Shown here: piece after piece, positions 37,601 to 44,028 of the stretch
Layout of the letters: each line of letters starts with the position of its first letter
How positions within the stretch are numbered: position 1 is the stretch's first letter
Assembly (NCBI GenBank): GCA_964578605.1
Contig: CAZODO010000003.1
Span: 1 to 64,000 of the forward strand
DNA length: 64,000 nucleotides
DNA from: JAXMHN01 sp964578605
Lineage (GTDB): Bacteria > Verrucomicrobiota > Verrucomicrobiia > Limisphaerales > SIBE01
Reading direction: 5' to 3'
Translations under genes and position numbers: made by a program
The notes under the pieces: model-generated
Seen by the model: only the letters and a program-made list of their open reading frames with translations
The model's database searches: none
Told to the model about the DNA's origin: nothing

Positions 37601-39681
37601 TCGCTCAACTGGTTCATCAACTGAGTGGCCAGGGTGACCAGCTCTGCAGCCGGTTTGGACTGCACCGGAATGACGCACATTTCGCGCTGGCCCTTCTCCG
37701 GCCCGGCATCCAGGGTGCTCAGGACTTGCTGGATGGCCTCGAACTGCTCGTCTGTGCCGGTGATCAGCAACCGGTTGTTGGCCGCGTCGGGCACCAGCAA
37801 CGGCTTGGGCGTGTCCTCGAATCTCTTCTCATTCATCCGCTCGCTAACCAGGCTATTGATCGTCGGCATGGCGGAGTCGACCTGGAGATGCTTGAGGGCA
37901 AGGATCTGCAAGCGGCGACCTTCGGGCACCGCCCGTTCTGTCTGCAGTTGCTTGATGATCCCTTCAATTCGCGAGACGTGTTCTTCGCTGGCGGTCACAA
38001 TGAGACGACCGGTGTGGGGGTCGGCGAAGATCTTGGCGTGGGCCGTTTGACCGCCCAGCGTATCGTTCAACTGACTTCGGTAGATCTGCTCGATCAGCGG
38101 CACGAGGCGCTTCGCTTCCGCGAGCGTTCCGACATCGATGAGCTTGGTCTGCTGGGGCATTGGAAGCGTCGACCCGTTCTCGAGTTGGGTGATGATGTCG
38201 AGAGCGGTCTGCACTTCGCCCGGTGAACCGGTGACGACCACGCTCTGGCTGCTGGCTTCGACAGTGACCGTGGCGGTTGGCACCCTGCCGCTGCCAGGGG
38301 AGCGCTTTGTTAGCGCATCGCTGAGAATCTTCGCGACGCTCGCAGCATCGGCCGTTCTCGGGCGGAAGACCTTGGTCACCTGAATCGATTGAGACCGGAC
38401 GGAGGAACTGCCGCTTCCGTGCACTGGCTTATCGACGCGATTGATCAGGTTCTCGATCGAATCGAGCTGTCCGGCAATCGGGGCAGCGACGATCAGCCGA
38501 TTTTGCTCCGAGTCGACGATCAAGCGTGCCTTGGTCGCAGCGGAGGCGGCGGTCTCTTTGGGCGCCGCTACGCCTGGGATCGCCTCCCGAATCATCTGAG
38601 CGAGTTCCTCAGCCCGCATCATTTGCGGAAAGTAAATCCGGACATCGCCCGCGGCACCGCCTTCCTTGTCTTCAAACTTTCCGATCAGTTCCTCGGCCAA
38701 GGCAATGCGTTCGCGCGGGCCAAAGAGGACCAAAGTCCGAGACGCGTTATCATAAACCGCGGTGACGTAATCGTTTGGATCTGGCGGGAGGGTGTCCAGG
38801 CGCTTGGTCTGGGCGTTGAACTGAGTGCGCTTGGGAGCGGTGGACTCGCCAAAGGTGCGATTGATCAGGTCTGCCACGACCGCGCCAGACGCGTGGAGCA
38901 GAGTGTGCGTTTTCATTTGGCGCTCGGCCACGGTCTGGGAATCGAGCATCGTGATCAGGCTGCGGATGCGCTGAATGTTCGCCAAACGGTCTGTAATGAT
39001 CAGCCCGCCGCCGCGCGACATCGGCGCGACTGAACCGGCATTGGACAGCATCGAAGTGACCGCCTCCGATGCCTCTTTTGCATCCAGGTTCTTGACCTCA
39101 AGAAGCACCGTGACAACCTCGCCCGGCCGGACATCCCCGGTATGATCCAGTCCGCGAAGGATCCGGACCGGGAGTTGGTTGAGCTGCTTAAGCGGGACCA
39201 AGCGGAGGAAATGGTCTGACTCAATGAGCGTCATGTCCTTCATCGACAGCATGAGGTTCAGCGTGTCCAGAGCCTCCTCGTAGGTGTAAGGCTTGGGATC
39301 ATTGAAGGTGAGGGTGCCTTGGATGTTGGAGTTGGCGACCAGCGGCTTATTTACCATCTGGGCAAAACGCTCGAGGACGTCGGAATAGGAAATGCCATCA
39401 AACTGGAACCGAATGTTCCGCAGGCTCGCGGCATCGCTGGCAGCCACTGGAGGCGCGGCCTTAACGATGGCAACCTCCGGCCCCGGTTGAATCGCGATAG
39501 GAGTGGCCGCCAGGACAGCAGGCGTGTTCGTGGTCGCACGAGTCTCGGAAGCTTCAACAGCCACCGGCGAAGCTGCGGCACTGCGGGCTGGGCCGGCTGT
39601 AATCTCGCCTTCCTGAAGACGGGCAGGGCTGCTGTTGAGCAGGCAGCTCAAGGCAAGCAAAACGGATTTCATTCTATTCAT
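25696..39681 (-). CDS. gspD: Giant T2SS secretin GspD with about 50 N-domain repeats
   Basis: Outer-membrane secretin of about 4,661 residues; a canonical GspD has about 650-750. After a signal sequence (MNRMKSVLLALSCLL) and a linker, an N0/STN-like domain lies at about 70-160 (FDGISYSDVLERFAQ). I count about 51 successive secretin-N (KH-like) modules of ~85 residues, each with a strand of the type SNSLIVSG followed by a helix ending in LIxxLD. The C-terminal secretin domain (about 4340-4600) is normal: PQVLIQVLLAEVTLD, VGQRVPLVS, LIGGLIET, PFLGDIPGLGMLF. Residues about 1332-1958 are encoded by a 936-bp tandem duplication. It is in frame throughout and is the penultimate gene of the operon. 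ATG 39672 is an alternative start. Confidence 0.93.
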   Translation of the reverse strand: MNRMKSVLLALSCLLNSSPARLQEGEITAGPARSAAASPVAVEASETRATTNTPAVLAATPIAIQPGPEVAIVKAAPPVAASDAASLRNIRFQFDGISYSDVLERFAQMVNKPLVANSNIQGTLTFNDPKPYTYEEALDTLNLMLSMKDMTLIESDHFLRLVPLKQLNQLPVRILRGLDHTGDVRPGEVVTVLLEVKNLDAKEASEAVTSMLSNAGSVAPMSRGGGLIITDRLANIQRIRSLITMLDSQTVAERQMKTHTLLHASGAVVADLINRTFGESTAPKRTQFNAQTKRLDTLPPDPNDYVTAVYDNASRTLVLFGPRERIALAEELIGKFEDKEGGAAGDVRIYFPQMMRAEELAQMIREAIPGVAAPKETAASAATKARLIVDSEQNRLIVAAPIAGQLDSIENLINRVDKPVHGSGSSSVRSQSIQVTKVFRPRTADAASVAKILSDALTKRSPGSGRVPTATVTVEASSQSVVVTGSPGEVQTALDIITQLENGSTLPMPQQTKLIDVGTLAEAKRLVPLIEQIYRSQLNDTLGGQTAHAKIFADPHTGRLIVTASEEHVSRIEGIIKQLQTERAVPEGRRLQILALKHLQVDSAMPTINSLVSERMNEKRFEDTPKPLLVPDAANNRLLITGTDEQFEAIQQVLSTLDAGPEKGQREMCVIPVQSKPAAELVTLATQLMNQLSEGQANAQLAPKLIPDASGKQIIILALPADLPRVTNLVHQLDSTSAAASVRQFRGIELFGRNATEVTPLVQQLYQEQLKGQPEPPGGPATLLAEAKENRIMVSGTEREIARVEAVIRQLDPQGRTGPKDETRVIRLKTALAGELASLVEKSLSAQAHQIRVLVDSRSNSLVITGETGVVEAASQIIQQLDTQSDVQPRELRLIELKSAEASSLAPMVTSLFADMIKDQRGPEYKPQAKIVPDPTGNRLIVTGSKDELRTVATLVEQLDQQPETAGMARVFKLTMADAASMVSVVSNAMVRFDARNRPIRVVSVSADEKSNSLIVSGSRADLQDAQAIIERLDGEGIEKGRKLKVIDVATDDPDALASLAMQVFTAQNTGRNVAAVVSITPEPSGKRLIVLAPDSMLGQVETVISTLDAKPDQGTRELQTIELNTASAQRVLPTVQRIYREQTQGKTQKPATIYPDGTGTRLLVYGTPDQEAIVRQIVETLISGAGQTRETRAFDVGRPEDVQRLLPLVQQLYREQWKEKADTDPADAQILGDPRTGRLMVTGRPEHIRQIELILNQLTDGQPRADARETRIFDLTTASAAELANTVRTLYQEEAKSRLGTLPSEVLILPDASSNRLIITGDTNEVQAVEAIIQKLDKVSAQSGTVRVFKLKYADPAKVMEILGNALTSYDSYGRARRRVGVTLDSKTRSIIVAGDPKELQSLQNAAIIIEQLDNALGQQEERKIKVLTFTQARVSELLPKVRQLYTDQLAGRPGLGSSEVLMLEDTPGNQLILAGSDAQVALVEQIFGELQSAQVQKGERQTKLIEMGQVDEMQRLLPLVQQLYRERWRDKVAGDPADAQIMSDPRNARLIVTARTNHIAEIEAIVAQLRTGTAELGPRETRIYDLTTATANELAGTVRSLYQEQSKNRPHVRVEDTSILPDASANRLIVTAATDELALVEDIIQKLDKVSAQSGTVRVFKLKYADPAKVMEILGNALTSYDSYGRARRRVGVTLDSKTRSIIVAGDPKELQSLQNAAIIIEQLDNALGQQEERKIKVLTFTQARVSELLPKVRQLYTDQLAGRPGLGSSEVLMLEDTPGNQLILAGSDAQVALVEQIFGELQSAQVQKGERQTKLIEMGQVDEMQRLLPLVQQLYRERWRDKVAGDPADAQIMSDPRNARLIVTARTNHIAEIEAIVAQLRTGTAELGPRETRIYDLTTATANELAGTVRSLYQEQSKNRPHVRVEDTSILPDASANRLIVTAATDELALVEDIIKKLDKVSAQSASVRVFKVKSAEPSKVAEILSNALVTYDSYGRPRKRVSVSVDPKSRTIIAAGDPKELQGVSVIVEQLDSTLGSQPERKMKVLPVRAGRVSELLTKVRAIYDDRVKAEPELGTSEVLMLEDRTSNQLILAGSDVQLGVVEGIVTQLETSSLVHEERETRVYELTSTAAPELATTVRSLYQEAIKNQPTPLASQALLLPDVNANRLIVSATTNDLQLIDDIIQKIDKTQAQTGRTRVFKLKSAEAQQVATILSTALVQINPYGRSTPRVSVGADSQNNLLIVSGAPQDLQSAAVIVEQMDQMLAKEPRTLRVIPLKTGVASDVANRVKELYQDQLKGQQGGVPDANFLGDDLSSRVIITASEGHMKLIDDIVRKLDEGGEGAVRQLRVVLLKRNSATSIATMISQLFSRQVSGRDPSRRLSVSASGDDRAVVLDAAGPLLDQVEAVIKTLDGEEALGRIEVRTYQMPEGNAVDLATALPRLFAEGAGSNGGSGLTPRFEADAAANILMVAATQEQFVQIDKLIADLKNTARVASEIRTFKLVNGDPTQIAEVLESMLTDGSVPPPGQPRRRMQWRPGVGLMPVADTKSVRVAPATSLNAVVVQGPPEKLALAEKLIESLDRGESDARNVIQSVRLKKAQAENVADAVSRTVAGRGPQTRLTRVTVTPVIGPNSVLLNGPADAVQELIQVIQTLDEEGEDSEIKVRIYKLENGSAREISRVIQQLLQNVTRGQSGRARGFRGSTFQPTLVQPSVSVEERSNSLVISGAQVHFKLVEQLLATLDKAPDRSERDVQFVWLRNAQAFDVASKLDAVFASREDSDRPVIDADIFNNSITIIGKRADIIQVQDLISRLDESSRDTSMQVRMRPLDRVPVEQMAQMLQNIYPQMSTGVLRMVDKIQPPSRGDKPASVTAPLPESGAAPKPDAQPNPSDVPVPRGESEAPAEVVVAIDKNANALILSGPTHELDQIDHIISELSFSYISSDAEFRVFPLKEADPIIVARTLSELFKPEPIQVQPQQRQPGQEQRPGEVRVVQSPGPKITAVAEPRTRSVIVRAKPTDFTLMESLIKQLDSTGVSAQLEYRVVTLTNAPPQKIAPLVQQMVSQLNMIRPGEPLSVMPDVRSHGLLVVARDVVLKQVESMIRSLDTPAAVSEAEVLVVSIKKANASQLAAVLQNMLRPGAQGESTPEARELQEQVRKLRVKNDQGQEVLLDLSKPIRIMGDPAGGGQGGNRLILSSTPDNLKALAAVVEMMDSVPITEGVSVKLLRLEFADASTVAQTIRSIFSQGQRFATGPGGRAEPEGTAGKALVNPLNIAIDERSNSLILSGQKESLDLAQKVVADLDQKVERFVTDVKLFQLKHASARRLAPLLQSVFSEGPALPGTEGLATQVTRLRAVLPGEETPTTEQPKSRSAMTIQADDTTNVLIVAARSDTLPLIEAIINQLDIPAASGMDNLRVYALNHADPAVVQKIIMDLHQGPRAAQLRTEDIPNITIDDRTQAMIISGNQKAFAFIDGLIAQLDRELPLELRDVRIIPLENADAGAVASSLQRLLDARVTQKAALGRQQAEALRVLVIPEARSNSLLVTGSKDSFELVESLARELDSAPPALTGRIRLIPLVYADARALSMALINLFNQRYQAARSPDTQRNRPVIVADPRSNSLLVAAGVDDNQAIDDLVARLDRQLEDPSMVLTVIGLQHNNATTVASTLESIFSARQRARTVPGQPPSPREQIDVQPDSLNNSLIVSASRENLELIIGLLEKIDVEPVVAEGVVQTFTLEFADAQRAASMLRSLVQQGLYRPGAAQGAGQAGREAMAVTVDSRSNTLIVSASPENLAVIRELIRQIDSKDFAQEGNLRLYQLKHARASSLATVLEQFFRARRASEAGLNAGERSIPVTVVPDDRVNALLVTGGKESFDVIDRMIQQLDAEDTQARMNFRVFVLKQSTAAKLQSILQRLFANRPSRIKGEPPEPISVVADSWVNALIVGASIDDMAMVASLIERLDSDQAQMGVTVQVFPMGKADARRVAQVIQGLYREGGPGGVLPVVVTADERMNAIIVSAGEGDLKRISELVKKLDTDQVGRVAEIRIFPLQNARADSIATILNTALNTRPAALGGESPNTASLLQFITRNADGRELVASALKEGVLITPDARMNSLVVSAPVDYMSLLEQIILRLDSSSPRQAKIKVFSLVNADARMMAELLMDLFRLTRTGQPTAGSQRAIQYTLVRRQGQTGPLNDGMPLDQANATSEVEVASATLGTDEQGALNVTVDQRTNSLLVGGTEHYVALVTEIIESLDSSEAQERKSDVYMMRNAQAVDIAGAVRNFLDQDRQRITQVLGEDAVGTAQRMLEREVAIVAETNSNTLLISASPRYFGQVTNLIMSLDQPRPQVLIQVLLAEVTLDATRDLGVEWNITKTIQDAKLASGTMFGVANQLRDFGGFSAAVTGSDYDFLIRALQNDGRLQILSRPQILTGDNQPANINVGQRVPLVSASSVTPQGGVNNSINYENVGVHLQVTPRIGADGAVRMEIVTTNSALTSSKVEIPSGSAGSTLEMPIINERRASTSVSVQSGQSILIGGLIETMEDSRTKKVPFLGDIPGLGMLFRNKTRFTSRKELLILLTPQVLLMGDQPGKLEDVKTMTRKQLERSSIQDQIQRDPFRDRLLEPLYPNGINVRSRDEEIPANGKNKPSTP
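33808..35686. repeat. 936-bp in-frame tandem duplication inside gspD
   Basis: Units 33808-34743 and 34744-35679 appear identical, with identity extending 7 bases further (GATGATG) to 34750/35686. The encoded 312-residue blocks are the same, and translations of the opposite strand in other frames are also the same, which shows nucleotide-level identity. Each unit covers four secretin-N modules. Differences appear at 33807/34743 and 34751/35687, which fixes the boundaries. The flanking modules (33440-33807) are related but clearly diverged. Confidence 0.92.
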
Positions 39682-39756
39682 AACGGCAACAACAAACGGC
39701 CTCTCATTCGGCGCATGGAACACCTATTCAAAGACTCAAAATGCACCGGTCAAAAT

Positions 39757-40737
39757 TCAAAGTTTGGGCAGTGTGTCTGGCAATTGATTTGGCGTCAGAA
39801 GCCGCTTATCGGCCAGCGTCTGGCCGCGCTCAATGGCCCAGTAGTTCGTCCCGGCCCTCACGATCACCCGGCTAAACGACTGCAACGCTTCATTGCCCGG
39901 CAGCGGCAAGGGGCGGTAGTCCACCATGACGATCGCCCCGTCGGCAAGCTCGTCTCCCACCTTGTAGCGCAGCGTCTTTTGGGATGTCAGATCCCGAACG
40001 TGCACCTCCGGTTCGCCACCCCAATCCGACAGCGAAACGACTCGATAACTCTCCGGGCCCGGCGGCTGCGGCGAGTTCGAAGGGGCACTATCCTTCTGCG
40101 GCAGGCGTGGAACATAAGGCCGCAAGAGATCGCGCTCCACAATCCGGTTCAAGGCGCGCCGCTCATGGCTGTCCAGCTTCACCGTGGGATCCGGCGGCAG
40201 AAGCTCAACCTCGGGTGCCGCGTCGATTACCAAAGTCAAGAACCGGAAGCCAGCCCGCACGTGTCCGGGTTTATCGCCAGCAGATATGGAAACGCTCTCG
40301 ATACGGTGGATGCAAGGCGATTCCTGCAGAAGGAAGAGCAAATTCACCACATCGCCAAGAGCCCCCTGCCCTTGAACGTTCCAGCCGATCTCACTGGCTC
40401 CCCTCAGTTTCCGTGGACCGACAGGCAGACGGCTGAAATCGTTCTCGAGCAAGCCGCTCTGCAGGATTTGCTTGGTCAGCATCTCACCCGATTTCGCGCT
40501 GGCGGGGCCGATCTGATCAGCGAAAGCGCGCTGCGCCTCACGTTTCAAATACTCTTCGGCGGTGAAGCAGGCGCGCTGCTCCGCTTTGACTTTTGCCAGC
40601 CGCTCCCGCAGAAGGGCCGTCTTCTTATCAATCGAGCGCAGCGGTTTCGTGAAGCTGGCTTTGATGCCGAATACCGCCACAAAGAGCCCTGCCAGAACAC
40701 CCACCACCAGCACCATGCGTTTCTCCCGGGCGTTCAC
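39757..40737 (-). CDS. gspM: GspM/PilO-like inner-membrane protein with C-terminal extension
   Basis: 326 residues. One N-terminal transmembrane helix (VLVVGVLAGLFVAVFG, about 9-25) is followed by a coiled coil (about 35-65) and a PilO/GspM ferredoxin-like domain (NLLFLLQESPCIHRIESVSIS). A proline linker leads to a beta-rich C-terminal domain (about 225-326; KTLRYKVGDELADGAIVMVDYR), which resembles the homology region of GspC/PilP in outline. It may therefore combine GspM and GspC functions, linking the inner-membrane platform to the secretin; the GspC part is tentative. Its ATG overlaps the gspL stop by 4 bases, and gspD starts 75 bases downstream. Confidence 0.75.
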   Translation of the reverse strand: MNAREKRMVLVVGVLAGLFVAVFGIKASFTKPLRSIDKKTALLRERLAKVKAEQRACFTAEEYLKREAQRAFADQIGPASAKSGEMLTKQILQSGLLENDFSRLPVGPRKLRGASEIGWNVQGQGALGDVVNLLFLLQESPCIHRIESVSISAGDKPGHVRAGFRFLTLVIDAAPEVELLPPDPTVKLDSHERRALNRIVERDLLRPYVPRLPQKDSAPSNSPQPPGPESYRVVSLSDWGGEPEVHVRDLTSQKTLRYKVGDELADGAIVMVDYRPLPLPGNEALQSFSRVIVRAGTNYWAIERGQTLADKRLLTPNQLPDTLPKL

Positions 40738-42476
40738 GATCCCCCTCCTTTGGCCCCCCGCCCCCGCGCGCCCTCCAGCGACGCATCATCGGCCGGGCGC
40801 GCCGGCGGGTGCGCTTTCGAAAGGTCAATCTTCATATCCGGGGGCAGAATCAGTTCCACCGTAGACCGGAAATGGTATCCGTGCCTGTCATTGCCCGGAG
40901 TGATGGCCAGGGGTTTCAACTCATACCCGGCAGCGCGGAGTTGTTTTTGGAGGTCGGCCAGGATTTCGCCGCTTTTCGCCTGCACGGCAAGGTGAATGGC
41001 GCCCTGCCCACTCACGGAAATAGAGGTGACGTAAAGACTCTCGCTGCCGGGCAGAACGCCGCTCAGATAAGCCAACTGCTCAAGCCAGTTCCGCCCGCCC
41101 TTCACCCATTTCTGGACCGTGCCGGCTTGCTGCTGCATTCGCCGATAGGTTGGCAGATGCTTCTCGGCGCTGGCCAATTGCTGTTGGACCGCGTCGTGGA
41201 CCTTCGTCCGCTCGCTGATCATATGGGATCGCAGGCCCAAGATCCCTGCGAGCAACACCGCCGCCGCCGCACTCGCGGCGAGGACGCGAATCCGCCGGGC
41301 ATTCCCCTGAACCGCCGGGCGTTTCGGGTTCAGGAAATCAAAGGGCAACCCTTCAGGTTCCATCACACTCAGCCCCAGTCCGATAGCCCCGATGGCGTCC
41401 GCAGCGTGTTCCCGGGCCGCACCCGACAGATCGAGCCCGTCCAAGTTCAGCCGGCTGCAGGGGAGATTCAGGCGCTTCGCCAACGCCTCAGCCACAGCCT
41501 CTTCGCAACCGGTAGATCCCGCGACTAAGAGTCGGGTCACCGGCGGATGCGATTCCGAACCGTTGTAACTGTGCAAATTGCGCACCAATTCGATCGTCAC
41601 AGCATCAACGAACGCCTCCCGATTCTGCACCGATTCGGCTTCTGTCATGGGGCTTTCGGACGTGGGTTGACCGGCCGCCTGATCCTCGCTGGCATTCCCG
41701 GGAGCCGGACGAAGCACGGCACCTCTGCTGAAGAGGAGAGAGCCGGCTACGATATCGATGCCCACCTCGCCCGGACGAAGCGATACTAAGGCGACACATT
41801 CCGCGGCAACGGCAACCCCGCAAGCCTCGGCACAACGCGCGTTTCCCTGCGAAAGCCAACCCAGGCCGGCCAGCTTCAATTTGGCTGCCGCAGCAGCCTT
41901 TTCAAAATGTGCAACCGTCTCGCGTCTTACGGCAGCGACCAGCACTTGGACCCTCGACGGGTCTCCGGCGGAAGCGGCACCGCTGGGTTTGACAGGATTC
42001 GGATCCTCTGCAGCAGGTGCCGGAATGTGCCCGTGAGAGGGCCTGCAAACGACGAAATCAATGACGGCTTCCTCCTGCTTGAACGGCAGATCCTTCGCAA
42101 TCTGCATGTGGACCATGGCGGCTGTTTCACGGATGTCCGCGACCTCGGGCAAGGCGAGCGTGCGCAGAACAACCTTCTGTCGGGGCACCCCGATCACAAC
42201 CTGCGCCGGTTTCGCGTGAAGTTTTTGAAGCGCCTTGGCAATCGCGGTCCCCAAAGCTCCGGGATCGGATCGGTCGCAGCCCTCAGGCCATTCCAAAGCC
42301 GCTCTTTCCGCCCGAGTCACGGCCGCCCGGTCCCCTCGCGCCACCAATTGAGCCATCCGCAGGCCGGTCTCGTCGATGTCCAGTACCGTCACCGAACCGG
42401 GGCGGCGCGGCTTGGAGCGGCGCTGGAAAAGTTGTCCGGCGCGTCGAAGGATTTCGGATTGCGGACGGTCAGCCAT
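40734..42476 (-). CDS. gspL: GspL-type assembly protein (PilM-PilN fusion)
   Basis: 580 residues. The N-terminal half is an actin-like ATPase fold as in PilM/GspL (TVLDIDETGLRMAQL, VVIGVPRQKVVLR, RLLVAGSTGCEEAVAE). A single transmembrane helix (VLAASAAAAVLLAGILGL) lies near residue 405, followed by a PilN-like periplasmic coiled coil and ferredoxin-like domain (LYVTSISVSGQGAIHLAVQAKS). It anchors the secretion ATPase GspE to the membrane platform. ATG 42476 (MADRPQSEIL) was chosen: it overlaps the gspK stop by a few bases, and the sequence upstream is gspK in another frame. Confidence 0.88.
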   Translation of the reverse strand: MADRPQSEILRRAGQLFQRRSKPRRPGSVTVLDIDETGLRMAQLVARGDRAAVTRAERAALEWPEGCDRSDPGALGTAIAKALQKLHAKPAQVVIGVPRQKVVLRTLALPEVADIRETAAMVHMQIAKDLPFKQEEAVIDFVVCRPSHGHIPAPAAEDPNPVKPSGAASAGDPSRVQVLVAAVRRETVAHFEKAAAAAKLKLAGLGWLSQGNARCAEACGVAVAAECVALVSLRPGEVGIDIVAGSLLFSRGAVLRPAPGNASEDQAAGQPTSESPMTEAESVQNREAFVDAVTIELVRNLHSYNGSESHPPVTRLLVAGSTGCEEAVAEALAKRLNLPCSRLNLDGLDLSGAAREHAADAIGAIGLGLSVMEPEGLPFDFLNPKRPAVQGNARRIRVLAASAAAAVLLAGILGLRSHMISERTKVHDAVQQQLASAEKHLPTYRRMQQQAGTVQKWVKGGRNWLEQLAYLSGVLPGSESLYVTSISVSGQGAIHLAVQAKSGEILADLQKQLRAAGYELKPLAITPGNDRHGYHFRSTVELILPPDMKIDLSKAHPPARPADDASLEGARGRGAKGGGS

Positions 42477-44028
42477 GGCGATGCGTAATGAAGCCTGCGA
42501 ACGGTTCCGACAGCGGCCTGCCGCCCCCGCCCGGGGCCGGGAGGACCCCAGCCGGGGCCTTCGGTCGACGCGGCAGCCGTGCCAAGTCGCTGGAGGGTTC
42601 GGAAGCCGGAGTTTCTTGTTCGAGGTCCGTCCGGATAGGAAATGGCAGGCCCAACCGTGTGATATCACGGAGGTAAACGATGACCGGCTTCTGCCCTGCG
42701 GTATCGATAATGGCCTCCAGGACCCGGTACCGCCCGGAGGGCACGCCATAGCCCACGACGTGCATGTGGAACTGGAAAGCGCGGGCGGTAAGATAGGGCG
42801 CGAGCGCCTTGAACTGGGTCGCGTCCAGGACGCCTTCCTGAAAGAGCCAGGCTGGCGTTCGCCTCTGCTCGTCCCGCAGATTCAGCCGCGCGGAGACGAT
42901 CGCATCCGCCAGCGCTTCATCCATTCCGGGCAAGATCTGGAGGACCTGAGAGGAGGCGGTATTGACGTCAACCAGGCCAGGCGCACGCGGGCGCAGGCGA
43001 GTTGTAAACCGGTCCAGCACCATCGGCAGTTCGGCTTTGCCCACTCCCGAGTCCATCTCCACTTCGGTGCCGCTTTCGTCCTTTAGTTTTGCGCGCGCTT
43101 CCAGCAACTCGGCGGGATGACCGAGCTTCGCGTTGCTCCGGCGGAGGGCCTGAATGTAAGCGACAACCGGTTGCGGCAGCGCCTCACCCATCGCGGAGTC
43201 TTCGCCGGGCAGCGCCGCTTGGGCGTCATTGAGATCGATTCGAGCTGCACCCTGGCTGTCCGTGTCGGCATCGTAAGACCAAACCGTCAGGTGCCGCCGG
43301 AGCCCAGGGTTGAGCTTCCCATCCCGGTTGTCTGGCGGGAACTGCTCCTCGGCATCGTCCTCATTGGGATCGAGCCGAAAGTTCCAATTGGCGTCTTCGC
43401 CGAACAGGAGGGCCGGGGTAAACCCCCGGACGAGAAGAAGTTCTTCGACGGTGCTAAGCGGTCCATTGGCGATCCCGTAGGGATTGGGCAGCGCATCGTA
43501 ATACTCCTGCTCGGCTCCCTCCGGCCGCGGAGTATTGTCGCTATCCAAAAAGTCGAGCAACCCCTGGACCAGGTAAGGCGTCATGTTTGGCAGCTTTTCG
43601 AGCATGGCTTCGGTTGCTTCATTGATATTGAGCTTGCTCGCTTCCGCTGTCAGGCCAAACCGCACATTTTCCTCTTCCTCGCTATCCCCCGGGCTGTAGA
43701 CGGAGAAGAACCAGCGCTCGGAACCTTCATCCAGGATGAGGCGCTCGCGGAAAGCCGCCGCATGATCCTGCCATGCTAACGAACCGGCTGGCGTCTTGCT
43801 CGCAACGCGCATGGCCTCGTGAACGCCACTCATCGCCGCCGCCCAAGCTTGCTCGGCTCCCGCCCCGGCCACCGTGGCTGTTTCCTCCGCCTGCAACCGA
43901 AAAAGCAGGCTCACGACGACCATGGAGGCGAGCAGGACAACCACAACGACCGCAACAAGAATGAAGCCACCCTTTTCCGACCGAAGGGGGCGCAGAGTGG
44001 TGGAGGCCTGTCGAGGCAGTCCTATCAC
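42469..44028 (-). CDS. gspK: Type II secretion minor pseudopilin GspK
   Basis: About 519 residues. The N-terminus has a pseudopilin-type hydrophobic helix after a basic segment (RSEKGGFILVAVVVVVLLASM, a GG/F cleavage site, and no Glu5, as is typical of GspK). The large body contains helix-hairpin-helix-like repeats (KLNINEATEAMLEKLP and LVDVNTASSQVLQILPG). GspK caps the pseudopilus tip with GspI and GspJ. The GTG start at 44028 overlaps the gspJ stop (GTGA), and the longer frame upstream is gspJ shadow. A Gly/Pro-rich tail ends the protein. Confidence 0.9.
   Translation of the reverse strand: MIGLPRQASTTLRPLRSEKGGFILVAVVVVVLLASMVVVSLLFRLQAEETATVAGAGAEQAWAAAMSGVHEAMRVASKTPAGSLAWQDHAAAFRERLILDEGSERWFFSVYSPGDSEEEENVRFGLTAEASKLNINEATEAMLEKLPNMTPYLVQGLLDFLDSDNTPRPEGAEQEYYDALPNPYGIANGPLSTVEELLLVRGFTPALLFGEDANWNFRLDPNEDDAEEQFPPDNRDGKLNPGLRRHLTVWSYDADTDSQGAARIDLNDAQAALPGEDSAMGEALPQPVVAYIQALRRSNAKLGHPAELLEARAKLKDESGTEVEMDSGVGKAELPMVLDRFTTRLRPRAPGLVDVNTASSQVLQILPGMDEALADAIVSARLNLRDEQRRTPAWLFQEGVLDATQFKALAPYLTARAFQFHMHVVGYGVPSGRYRVLEAIIDTAGQKPVIVYLRDITRLGLPFPIRTDLEQETPASEPSSDLARLPRRPKAPAGVLPAPGGGGRPLSEPFAGFITHRHG

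Noticed and set aside
26239..38226. Many long plus-strand open frames opposite gspD (up to 582 codons)
   Set aside because: They mirror the repeated secretin modules on the minus strand and are rich in Arg/His/Asp with no independent domains.
39319..40995. 558-codon plus-strand frame opposite gspD/gspM
   Set aside because: Antisense shadow of two well-supported T2SS genes. No start signal or family match.
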